NCBI GenBank assembly: GCA_009926295.1
Contig: RFPF01000023.1
Coordinates: forward strand, 1 to 20,582
DNA: 20,582 nucleotides
Origin: Planctomycetia bacterium
Lineage (GTDB): Bacteria; Planctomycetota; Planctomycetia; Pirellulales; UBA1268
Reading direction: 5' to 3'
Part shown: in pieces, positions 14,267 through 20,582 of the stretch
Layout of the letters: each line of letters begins with the position of its first letter
Numbering within the stretch: the first letter of the stretch is position 1
The notes under the pieces: generated by a model
What the model saw: the letters and a program-made list of their open reading frames with translations, nothing else
Told to the model about the DNA's origin: nothing
Database searches by the model: none
Translations under genes and position numbers: made by a program

Positions 14267-15868
14267 TCACTCGCGGTCAGCCGCCGGTTCGATCGCTCGC
14301 AAATTGGCAAGGTTCCGAGCCGCGTCGACGTGATCCGGATCGATCGCGAGCGCGTTCAGAAACTCCCGCTCTGCCTCGTCGCGGCGGCCGGTCTGGCCGA
14401 GCACGATCCCCAGGTTGTTGCGGGCGAGCCCATAGGTGGTGTCGAGTCGCAGCGCCTCGCGATAGGCCTGTTCCGCTTCGGCCAGACGCCCCGTGCGGTG
14501 CCAGGCGAGCCCGAGGTTGAACCGTGACCGCGGATACCCGGGGTCGCAGGCGATCGCATCCTCGAAGCATGTGACCGCCTCGGCGAACCGGCCGCGCTCC
14601 AGAAAGGCGAGCCCGAGGTTGTTGAGCGTGCCTCGCGTGCCCCCGTTGACGGCGAGCGCCCGCCCCGCGAGCGCGACGGAATCCCGCCAGACGGCCGTCT
14701 GGAACCAGGCACCGGCCGCCAGCACCGCGATCGCCCCGGCCACCACCCACCGCCCCCGCCACCGGCTCCGTCCGGTATCGAGAGCCTTCGCGACGGCGAC
14801 GGCCGGTCCGAGCATCGCCAGGTATGCGTAGCGATCGGCCACCACCGAAATCCCCTCGAAGGAGAAGGGAACGAACCCGAGCACCGGCAGCAGCGGAACG
14901 ACGAAGATCGCCAATGGGAGCCGGCATCCGCGCAGCTTCGGGACCACGGCGACCGCGGCGAGCGCCACCGCCACGGCGATCGCCTTCCGGAGGGCGTGCG
15001 GAGCCGTCGCGATCGCGGTCGGAGTCAGGCCGTAGTCGATGCACAGGCTTCGTGGCAGCACCACTTTCCCGGCATAGAACGCGAGAGCATTGCCGGCGAC
15101 GATCGGCCGCAGCCGCCAGGGGCCGGCAACCCCGGAATCCACCGGCTGGAGCGCGGTTGTGCCCCAGCCCGTCGCCACCGCGAGCAGGCACCACAGGCCG
15201 AGGACGACGGCCGACCGCCGCGGGCGACGCGGAGCGGGCGACACCGTGGCCAGCACCGCCGCCAGTGCCGGCGCGACGACCGCCGACGGCTTGCAGAGCA
15301 ACGCCGTCGTGAAGCAGAGCGACGCGGCGAGTTCGTCCCGCGATGGGAAGGGGGATTGGCTGCTGCAGTCAGCTCGCAGGAAAAACTCGATGGCGAGCAG
15401 GGAAAAGAACGCCGCGAGGAGCCCGCGTTGCTCGGAGATCCAGGCCACCGACTCGACCTGCAACGGATGAATTGCGAACAGTGCCGCACCTGCGGCGGCC
15501 GCCCACGGCGTCGCCTCGAGGCGGCCGAGGAGCCGGAAGACGAGGCCCACGCATCCCGCGTGGACCAGCAGACTCACGCCATGAAAGACGGCGGCCGCCG
15601 GCGCGGCCGTGGCCGACACAGCGCGCCCGAAGAGGGTTTCCGCCGCGAAAGCGGTGTAACTCACCGGCACGTACAGGCCCCGGTACGGCCGGATCCACAA
15701 CTGCCCGAGCCCTCGCCACGACAGCGGCACGAGGCGGGGATTCTCGAGCACGTGCAGCGGGTCGTCCCAATTCACCCAGCCATGGGCGAGGACGCCGCCG
15801 AACACGAGCAGCATGAGTGCGACCGGAGCCAGCCACGAAAACCGGTCGAGATGGCGGCGGATGGTCAT
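14267..15868 (-). CDS. TMTC-like polytopic membrane protein (GT-C fold) with C-terminal TPRs
   Basis: From the ATG at 15868 this is 533 residues; an in-frame GTG at 15925 would add 19. Neither has a clear ribosome site, and I chose the ATG because it begins MTIRRHLDRF directly before the first span. About ten hydrophobic segments cover residues 11-400. Family marks are WDD at 34-36 in the first external loop, YVPVSY near 66-71 and IHPLQVESVAWISEQRG (133-149), typical of the DUF1736/TMTC and related bacterial TPR glycosyltransferase-like proteins. Three to four canonical TPRs follow in the last 130 residues (NNLGLAFLERGRFAEAV, FNLGLAWHRTGRLAEAE, NNLGIVLGQTGRRDEAE). By analogy it may transfer a sugar from a lipid carrier to exported protein, but the reaction is not shown here. 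It is divergent from the MoxR-like gene. Confidence 0.87.
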   Translation of the reverse strand: MTIRRHLDRFSWLAPVALMLLVFGGVLAHGWVNWDDPLHVLENPRLVPLSWRGLGQLWIRPYRGLYVPVSYTAFAAETLFGRAVSATAAPAAAVFHGVSLLVHAGCVGLVFRLLGRLEATPWAAAAGAALFAIHPLQVESVAWISEQRGLLAAFFSLLAIEFFLRADCSSQSPFPSRDELAASLCFTTALLCKPSAVVAPALAAVLATVSPAPRRPRRSAVVLGLWCLLAVATGWGTTALQPVDSGVAGPWRLRPIVAGNALAFYAGKVVLPRSLCIDYGLTPTAIATAPHALRKAIAVAVALAAVAVVPKLRGCRLPLAIFVVPLLPVLGFVPFSFEGISVVADRYAYLAMLGPAVAVAKALDTGRSRWRGRWVVAGAIAVLAAGAWFQTAVWRDSVALAGRALAVNGGTRGTLNNLGLAFLERGRFAEAVTCFEDAIACDPGYPRSRFNLGLAWHRTGRLAEAEQAYREALRLDTTYGLARNNLGIVLGQTGRRDEAEREFLNALAIDPDHVDAARNLANLRAIEPAADRE

Positions 15869-15962
15869 GCGCGGTGCGAGTCGGCGGGTAGGGCTGCCGG
15901 CGGTTTCTAGGTCATAGCAGGCCACGACACAATCGGGCGCGCTACAATCTCAACACCATCAC

Positions 15963-15974
15963 GGAGCGTTCGCC
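15963..15974 (+). promoter_or_regulatory. Ribosome binding site and -10-like box of the MoxR-VWA pair
   Basis: GGAG (15963-15966) lies 8 bases before the ATG at 15975 and fixes that start. Upstream, TACAAT at 15943-15948 resembles a -10 box, but no good -35 match is seen at the expected distance. Confidence 0.45.
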
Positions 15975-17408
15975 ATGCCGACTGCCGCAGCGTCCCCGCC
16001 GAAAACACTCGCCGCACTGTGCTCCAGCGGCTGGAAGAGCCGCAGCGTGAAGGAGGAGGTCCGCGGGAACTTCCTGCGGATGCTCGCGAGCGGCGACGAG
16101 CTCTTTCCCGGCATCGTGGGCTACGATGACACGGTGATCCCCGAGATCAACGTGGCCCTGCTCGCGGGGCATGACATGCTCTTCCTCGGCGAGAAGGGCC
16201 AGGCCAAGAGCCGGCTGATGCGGCTGCTCGTGCGGTTCCTCGACGAATTCGTGCCGTATCTCGACGACCCCGCGATCCCGTTTCACGACGACCCGCTCAA
16301 GCCGATCAGCCAGGCGGGCAGGCGGCTCGTGGCCGAGCGCGACCCGGCCGAGGTGCCGATCGCCTGGTGGCCCCGCGAGGAGCGATACGCCGAGCGACTG
16401 GCCCCGGGCACGAAGTTCGCCGACATCATCGGCGAGATCGACCCGGCCAAGCTCGCCGGCGGCACGAGCATGGCGAGCGAGGAGGCGCTCCACTTCGGCC
16501 TCATCCCGCGGATGCACCGCGGCATCTTCGCGATGAACGAACTCCCGGAGCTCGACGAGCTCGTGCAGGTGGGGATGTTCAACATCCTCGAGGAACGCGA
16601 CGTGCAGATCCGCGGGTATCCCGTGAAGTTCGACATCGACGTGATGCTCCTCTTCTCGGCGAACCCCTCCACCTACAACCGCTCGGGCAAGGTCATCCCG
16701 CAGCTCAAGGACCGGATCGGCGCGGTGATCCACACCCACTACCCGCGGGAGCGTGACCTCGGCGTGAAGGTGGCCGAGCAGGAGGCGGCGATCGATCTCG
16801 GCGGCGAGTGGCCCGTGGTGGTGCCGTACTTCATGAGGGAGGTGCTCGAGCAGATCACGATCGCCGCCCGCAGGAGCAAGTTCATCGACCAACAGTCGGG
16901 CGTGAGCGCGCGGTTCTCGATCGCCAACCTCAAGACCGTCGTGGCGAGCGCCCGGCAGCGGGGCGTGCGGCTCGGCGAGAAGCCGGCCGTGCCGCGGATC
17001 AGCGACCTCGGCCACCTCTACGCCTCGAGCCTCGGCAAGCTCGAACTCGACCTCATGGGCAGCCACCAGATGAGCGAGCGCCAGGTGCTCGACGCCGTGA
17101 TCGCCGAGGCGATCGCCACGGTGTTCGAGGAATACGTCGAGGAGCACGGGCTCGACGAGATCGCGAAGGTGTTCGGCCAGGGAGTGAAGGTGGAGGTGGG
17201 CGACATGGTGCCGAGCCGAGCCTACGAGGGCATCGTGGCCGACGTCCCCGCCGTGTGGCAGAAGGCCTTCGAGGTCAACGCCGCCCAGGACCCGGCCGTG
17301 CGGGCCAGTTGCATCGAATTCGTCCTCGCGGGGCTGTACGCCACCGAGCGGATCTCCCGCATCCAGGAGCATGGCCACACGATCTACGACACGAAAGGCT
17401 TCCGCTGA
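15975..17408 (+). CDS. MoxR-like / magnesium-chelatase-subunit-I-like AAA+ ATPase
   Basis: This 477-residue AAA+ protein has Walker A GEKGQAKS (72-79), a Walker B position reading IFAMNEL (184-190) with Asn188-Glu189 where most relatives have Asp-Glu, sensor 1 LLFSANPSTY with Asn230, and a candidate arginine finger in QLKDRIG (Arg247). The segment ELPELDELVQVGMFNILEE is typical of the MoxR/ChlI-type clade. My recollection is that the actinobacterial pair Rv0958/Rv0959 is of this type, but that needs a search. It ends TGA overlapping the ATG of the VWA gene by one base, so the two are translationally coupled. Such ATPases usually act as chaperone-like or metal-insertion motors on a VWA partner. 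The target protein is unknown. Confidence 0.92.
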   Translation: MPTAAASPPKTLAALCSSGWKSRSVKEEVRGNFLRMLASGDELFPGIVGYDDTVIPEINVALLAGHDMLFLGEKGQAKSRLMRLLVRFLDEFVPYLDDPAIPFHDDPLKPISQAGRRLVAERDPAEVPIAWWPREERYAERLAPGTKFADIIGEIDPAKLAGGTSMASEEALHFGLIPRMHRGIFAMNELPELDELVQVGMFNILEERDVQIRGYPVKFDIDVMLLFSANPSTYNRSGKVIPQLKDRIGAVIHTHYPRERDLGVKVAEQEAAIDLGGEWPVVVPYFMREVLEQITIAARRSKFIDQQSGVSARFSIANLKTVVASARQRGVRLGEKPAVPRISDLGHLYASSLGKLELDLMGSHQMSERQVLDAVIAEAIATVFEEYVEEHGLDEIAKVFGQGVKVEVGDMVPSRAYEGIVADVPAVWQKAFEVNAAQDPAVRASCIEFVLAGLYATERISRIQEHGHTIYDTKGFR

Positions 17409-19132
17409 TGCCCACGCGCGACTCGCTCGGCGGGATCGTCCACACCTACCAGCGCTACGATCCGGCGCGGATTCCGCCGCCACGGCCGCCGGCGGCCGAC
17501 CTCGTGACGCCGGCGATGGAGCACCTGCTCGAGTTCGGCAGCATCGACGACCTCACGGAGGAGCAGCTCGCCGAGGCCGTGGTGCTCGACCCCGAGCAGA
17601 TCAAGGGGCTCGGGCCATCGCTCGACTCGATCAAGCGTCAGCTCGAGGAGCGGCGTCGGAGGATCCTCGAACGCCATGAGACCGACTCCGTGCGAAAAAA
17701 GGCCCGCGGGGCGTTTCGCGACGCGGCCCAGCGGGCGAAGCCGCCGGCGAAGTCCCGCGATGCCTTCCAGAAGGCGATCCGCGAGGAGCAACTCCGCCAG
17801 CTCGAGCGGCTGTGGTACGCCGAGGACAACGACCAGAGCCGGTTCGCCACCGATCTCGTGGCCCTGATCGACCGGCTCGGCGACGTCTACCAGGTGGATG
17901 AGCTCGCCGCGAAGTGGCAGTTCACGGGCCGGGAGAAACTCACCGTGCCGGAAGCGCTCGAGGTGAAGGAGGAACTCGAGACGATCGAGAGGCTGCTGCG
18001 GCAGCTCGAAGAGGCCCGCAAGAACGCGAAGATCGCCCTCATCGACATGGAGGCCCTCGGGCGGTTCGTCGAGTCGGGCGAACTCGACGAACTCGACCGG
18101 CTCAAGCAGCAGGTGCAGGACATGGTCGAGCAGCTCGCCGCCCAGCAGGGGCTGGAAAAGACGAAACGCGGCTACGAGCTCACGCCGCAGGCCCTGCGCG
18201 TGTTCCAGGGCAAGCTGCTCGAACGAATCTTCTCGGCGCTCGCCCCGTCGCGGACCGGCCGCCACCAGGTGAACGTGCAGGGCGACGGCGCCGTCGAACT
18301 CGTGCCCACCCGGCCCTACGAATTCGGCGACTCCGTGGCCCACATGGACATCCCCGGCTCGCTCGTGAACGCGATGCTGCGCGAGGCGGGCGCGCGGGCT
18401 GCAGGCGGGCGACGAGACGGCGTGCTGAAGCTTGACCAGCGCGATATCGAGGTCCATCGCACGCGGAATACCCCCAAGTGTGCCACGACCGTCGTCCTCG
18501 ACATGAGCGGGTCGATGCGATACGGCGGGACGTACGTGAACGTGAAGCGGATGGCGCTCGCGCTCCAGGGTCTCGTGCAGCGCGAGTATCCGGGCGACTT
18601 CCTCCAGTTCATCGAGATGTATTCGTTCGCCAAGCCGCGTCCGGCCGCGGAAGTGGTCACGTTCCTGCCGAAGCCCGTCACGATCTTCGACTCGGTCGTG
18701 CGCCTGCGGGCCGACATGAGCGACCCGGCGATCTCCGAGAACGACGTGCCCCCGCACTTCACGAACATCCAGCACGCCCTCGCACTCTCGCGTCAGCATC
18801 TCGCCCGGCAGGATACGCCCAACAAGCAGGTGATCGTCATCACCGACGGCCTGCCGACCGCCCACTTCGAGGGAAGCCAGCTGTTCCTGCTCTATCCGCC
18901 CCACCCGCGCACGGAGGAGGCGACGATCCGCGAGGCGCAGGCGTGCCGCCGCGAGGGGATCACGGTGAACGTGTTCCTGCTCTCGGGCTGGTCGCAGTCG
19001 CGGGAGGACATCCAGTTCGCCTACCGCCTGGCCGAGACGGCCAACGGCCGGGTGTTCTTTTCGGCAGGCAAAGACCTCGAGCGGTTCGTGGTCTGGGACT
19101 ACGTTTCCCGCCGCCGTTCCATCATCGGATGA
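17408..19132 (+). CDS. VWA-domain protein, partner of the MoxR-like ATPase
   Basis: The start is the ATG in the TGATG overlap, giving 574 residues. The frame stays open upstream, but that stretch is antiphase to the ATPase gene and not coding. The N-terminal half is charged and helical (coiled-coil-like at about 185-250). The C-terminal von Willebrand A domain has a complete metal-ion-dependent adhesion site: DMSGSM (365-370), Thr452 in FTNIQHAL, and Asp480 in VIVITDGLPT. There is no signal peptide or membrane span, so it is probably cytoplasmic. Overlap with the ATPase gene and the known pairing of MoxR/ChlI ATPases with VWA proteins argue that they form one complex. It resembles Mg-chelatase D-type subunits in logic, but no chelatase pathway genes are nearby. 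Confidence 0.92.
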   Translation: MPTRDSLGGIVHTYQRYDPARIPPPRPPAADLVTPAMEHLLEFGSIDDLTEEQLAEAVVLDPEQIKGLGPSLDSIKRQLEERRRRILERHETDSVRKKARGAFRDAAQRAKPPAKSRDAFQKAIREEQLRQLERLWYAEDNDQSRFATDLVALIDRLGDVYQVDELAAKWQFTGREKLTVPEALEVKEELETIERLLRQLEEARKNAKIALIDMEALGRFVESGELDELDRLKQQVQDMVEQLAAQQGLEKTKRGYELTPQALRVFQGKLLERIFSALAPSRTGRHQVNVQGDGAVELVPTRPYEFGDSVAHMDIPGSLVNAMLREAGARAAGGRRDGVLKLDQRDIEVHRTRNTPKCATTVVLDMSGSMRYGGTYVNVKRMALALQGLVQREYPGDFLQFIEMYSFAKPRPAAEVVTFLPKPVTIFDSVVRLRADMSDPAISENDVPPHFTNIQHALALSRQHLARQDTPNKQVIVITDGLPTAHFEGSQLFLLYPPHPRTEEATIREAQACRREGITVNVFLLSGWSQSREDIQFAYRLAETANGRVFFSAGKDLERFVVWDYVSRRRSIIG

Positions 19133-19205
19133 CCCGGAAAACTGGCCGCGACACGAGTCTGGGGGTTCTGGTACATCCTTGCCCGCAATCTCTCAGGGAT
19201 TGGCA

Positions 19206-19249
19206 CCGTCACTTCCGATATGACGGCAAGCTGGACAGTTTTCGGAAGT
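19206..19249 (+). other. Two overlapping, mutually exclusive hairpins in the leader of the hydroxylase gene
   Basis: CCGTCA (19206-19211) can pair with TGACGG (19221-19226), while ACTTCCGA (19211-19218), which lies in that hairpin's loop region, can instead pair with TCGGAAGT (19242-19249). The second stem ends directly before the AAAAAAGGTG ribosome site of the gene at 19264. A further CAATC/GATTG pair lies at 19186-19202. The stems are short and may be chance. Confidence 0.3.
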
Positions 19250-19263
19250 AAAAAAGGTGCCCC

Positions 19264-19938
19264 ATGATGCTCGCCCTGCAGATCGTCGCCTGGTTCGCAT
19301 TCTGGGCCGTGTTCATGTCGCTCGTGGAACACCAGGTCCACGCGAAACTGATGCACCGGAGGCCGAAGTTCTTCCTGTTTCGCAACGTCCGCGCCCGCAC
19401 CAAGATCTTCACGAGCCACGCGCTCGAGCATCACGTCCAGTATCGCGAGGAGTTTCATGACGAGCCGCTGCCGCCCGGCGAAGACCGGGGCATCCGTCTC
19501 AACCCCCGCGAGGGTCTGATCGAGTCGCTGCCGCTCGCGCTCGTGCTCGCCCCGTTCACGACGATCGGCGCCGTCATGTTTCCCATCGTGGTCATCCTTC
19601 ACCACCTCACGTGGAACTTCGTGCATCTCGAGATGCACCAGCCCAAGGGCCGCTTCTTCGGCAACACACGGCTCTTCAAGAAACTCGCCCGGCACCACTA
19701 CCTTCACCACCGCTACCCGGCCAAGAACTTCAACGTGTTCCTGCTCGTCGGCGACTACGTGTTCGGCACGATGGCCAAGCCCACCGAGGCCGACTGGGCC
19801 GAGATGCGTCGGCAGGGCCTGACGGACGACCTGCCGACGGCACCCGTCAGCGACGAGACGCCCACTCACGGCGAAGCATCACCGCCGATCCTGCAGCTGC
19901 CGCCCCAGCGGCGGTCGCGAGCGTCCAAAGCGGCATGA
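19264..19938 (+). CDS. Fatty acid hydroxylase / sterol desaturase-like di-iron membrane protein
   Basis: This 224-residue membrane protein starts at the first ATG of ATGATG at 19264 (AAAGGTG about 4 bases upstream). Membrane segments lie near residues 3-21 and 86-112. Histidine clusters match the di-iron hydroxylase/desaturase pattern: EHQVHAKLMH (22-31), HALEHHVQYREEFH (52-65), HHLTWNFVHLEMH (113-125) and HHYLHH (144-149). These families use O2 and two irons to hydroxylate or desaturate lipid chains; the substrate here is unknown. The last 30 residues (THGEASPP...RRSRASKAA) are low-complexity and overlap the opposite-strand gene by 92 bases. It is probably transcribed separately from the VWA gene, given the 131-base gap. 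Confidence 0.83.
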   Translation: MMLALQIVAWFAFWAVFMSLVEHQVHAKLMHRRPKFFLFRNVRARTKIFTSHALEHHVQYREEFHDEPLPPGEDRGIRLNPREGLIESLPLALVLAPFTTIGAVMFPIVVILHHLTWNFVHLEMHQPKGRFFGNTRLFKKLARHHYLHHRYPAKNFNVFLLVGDYVFGTMAKPTEADWAEMRRQGLTDDLPTAPVSDETPTHGEASPPILQLPPQRRSRASKAA

Positions 19939-20194
19939 TCCGCCGAGGTGCCACGGCCTCACGATCCGCAGCTTCGGCGGCAAGGTCGGTCGCCGGCAGC
20001 CCCGCGGAACGCCTCGCCCGCTCCTCGGCCGCCTTTTGTCGGCCGAGATAGCGGCCCTCGATCTGCCGCTGGCGCACGTCGAACTTGGGTGCGATGAGCC
20101 CGATCCCGACGAGCGCCATCAGCGAGAACAACGTCGCCCAGAACCACGGGCTGTCGGTGAGGCGATAGGGCTGCGCGGGTTCCATACTTCTCAT
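19847..20194 (-). CDS. Small two-span membrane protein of unknown function
   Basis: This 115-residue protein, read from the ATG at 20194, has a second in-frame ATG at 20185 (MEPAQPYRL); neither has a well-spaced ribosome site. Hydrophobic spans are at about residues 17-35 (WFWATLFSLMALVGIGLI) and 88-106. Between them is a highly charged, probably helical stretch with RQRQIEGRYLGRQKAAEERARR. I do not recognise a named family. The tidy topology and the non-shadow composition support a real gene. It is convergent with, and overlaps by 92 bases, the 3' end of the hydroxylase-like gene. Confidence 0.65.
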   Translation of the reverse strand: MRSMEPAQPYRLTDSPWFWATLFSLMALVGIGLIAPKFDVRQRQIEGRYLGRQKAAEERARRSAGLPATDLAAEAADREAVAPRRIMPLWTLATAAGAAAAGSAVMLRREWASRR

Positions 20195-20217
20195 CGTATC
20201 GTCAACGCGTCCTCGCC

Positions 20218-20359
20218 GGCTTCGGGCTACCCATACCCCATCGCCGGACGTTCACTGCGCCCATCCTGGGCTTCGTTCACTCGGAGTGACAGGCGCTGCG
20301 CCATCCATGGCTCCGCTGGTCACTCACGCCGGCTCCCGGGGTACGGGTAGCCCGAAGCC
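20218..20359. repeat. Long imperfect inverted repeat, 22-bp arms
   Basis: The arm at 20218-20239 matches the reverse complement of 20338-20359 at 21 of 22 positions, with a 98-base interior. The core of the arm is CTTCGGGCTACCC. The arms could form a large stem-loop or be the ends of a small dispersed, non-autonomous element. Confidence 0.8.
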
Positions 20360-20444
20360 TCCCCCAATGAAGTTTAGTTGAGGAGGCTCGGGGCTGCCCG
20401 TGCCCTCGAGCGGGCTATGGAAGCGAGCGCAGCCATGGATGGCG
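20299..20444. repeat. Second inverted repeat, 18-bp arms, interleaved with the first
   Basis: 20299-20316 matches the reverse complement of 20427-20444 at 17 of 18 positions, centred on CCATCCATGG-like sequence. Its left arm lies inside the loop of the 20218-20359 repeat and its right arm lies outside, so the two stems interleave and cannot both form as simple nested hairpins. Confidence 0.75.
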
Positions 20445-20582
20445 AAAGCGAAGCGGACATGCAGTGAGCCGAGGGCTGGAGGCCCGAGGCGAACGTCAAG
20501 CGAGAGGCGCCGGGCAGTCACGAGCCGGCGCGAGCGAGTTGAGTCAGGCAGGCGGAGACGCCGCCGCGTCAGCACACGCCGG

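Larger units (their letters stand above)
20195..20582. other. Non-coding, repeat-rich region to the window edge
   Basis: No gene is supported in these 388 bases. The region is built of GC-rich words repeated in both orientations, including two long imperfect inverted repeats listed separately, a small hairpin TCACT/AGTGA (20277-20281 with 20285-20289), and repeated GTTCACT/GGTCACT words at 20250, 20275 and 20318. An open frame on the minus strand (20324-20575) is made of this repeat sequence and was not accepted. Confidence 0.6.

Noticed and set aside
16808..17407. 200-codon upstream extension of the VWA protein
   Set aside because: It lies inside the ATPase gene in another frame and reads as Arg/Gly-rich shadow sequence. 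The TGATG overlap marks the real start.
15942..18904. Two long minus-strand open frames (513 and 506 codons) opposite the MoxR and VWA genes
   Set aside because: These are mirror frames of well-supported genes with Walker and adhesion-site motifs. Their translations are His/Leu/Glu-rich without any domain.
20324..20575. 83-codon minus-strand open frame
   Set aside because: It is composed of the inverted-repeat sequence, has no ribosome site that I can see, and shows no domain.

Overview
The window looks like a high-GC planctomycete chromosome, most likely Pirellulales-like. This rests on family content: a DUF1559 pseudopilin with the H-x9-DG motif, two large prepilin-type proteins ending in a related DGHV-type motif, a PEP-CTERM protein, several kinesin-light-chain-type TPR proteins, and a TMTC-like membrane protein with C-terminal TPRs. 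No RNA genes, CRISPR arrays, transposases or phage genes were seen. High GC produces many long antisense open frames, and these were left out.

Layout. (1) 1-1402 (-): 5' part of a P1B-type metal ATPase, cut by the window edge. (2) 1451-5453: two paralogous pseudopilin-like genes (-) flank a membrane-anchored TPR gene (+). The first pilin gene ends at a strong terminator with a UUCG loop. (3) 5454-8959 (+): a repeat-containing intergenic region, a PEP-CTERM protein with an odd C-terminal extension, and a 764-residue secreted TPR protein. (4) 12947-9005 (-): a compact probable operon of a GspE/PilB-type ATPase with an N-terminal membrane domain, a CvpA-like membrane protein with a cysteine-bracketed repeat of three DxDG motifs, and a secreted helical-repeat protein. 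(5) 13192-14262 (+): DUF1559 pseudopilin. (6) 15868-14267 (-): TMTC-like glycosyltransferase-fold protein with TPRs. (7) 15975-19132 (+): overlapping MoxR-like ATPase and VWA-domain genes. (8) 19264-19938 (+): histidine-rich fatty acid hydroxylase-like membrane protein, overlapping tail to tail with a small membrane-protein gene (-). (9) 20195-20582: non-coding DNA with long imperfect inverted repeats.

How the genes may work together. Regions 2 to 5 are rich in cell-envelope export functions: three class III (prepilin-peptidase) signals, one secretion/pilus motor ATPase, one PEP-CTERM sorting signal and several exported TPR scaffolds. A reasonable inference is a planctomycete type II secretion or pilus-like export cluster with accessory TPR proteins. 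The inner-membrane platform (GspF), secretin (GspD) and prepilin peptidase are not in the window. The MoxR-VWA pair is a separate two-gene module. The best candidates for something undescribed are the ATPase/CvpA-like/helical-repeat operon and the pilin-TPR-pilin arrangement.
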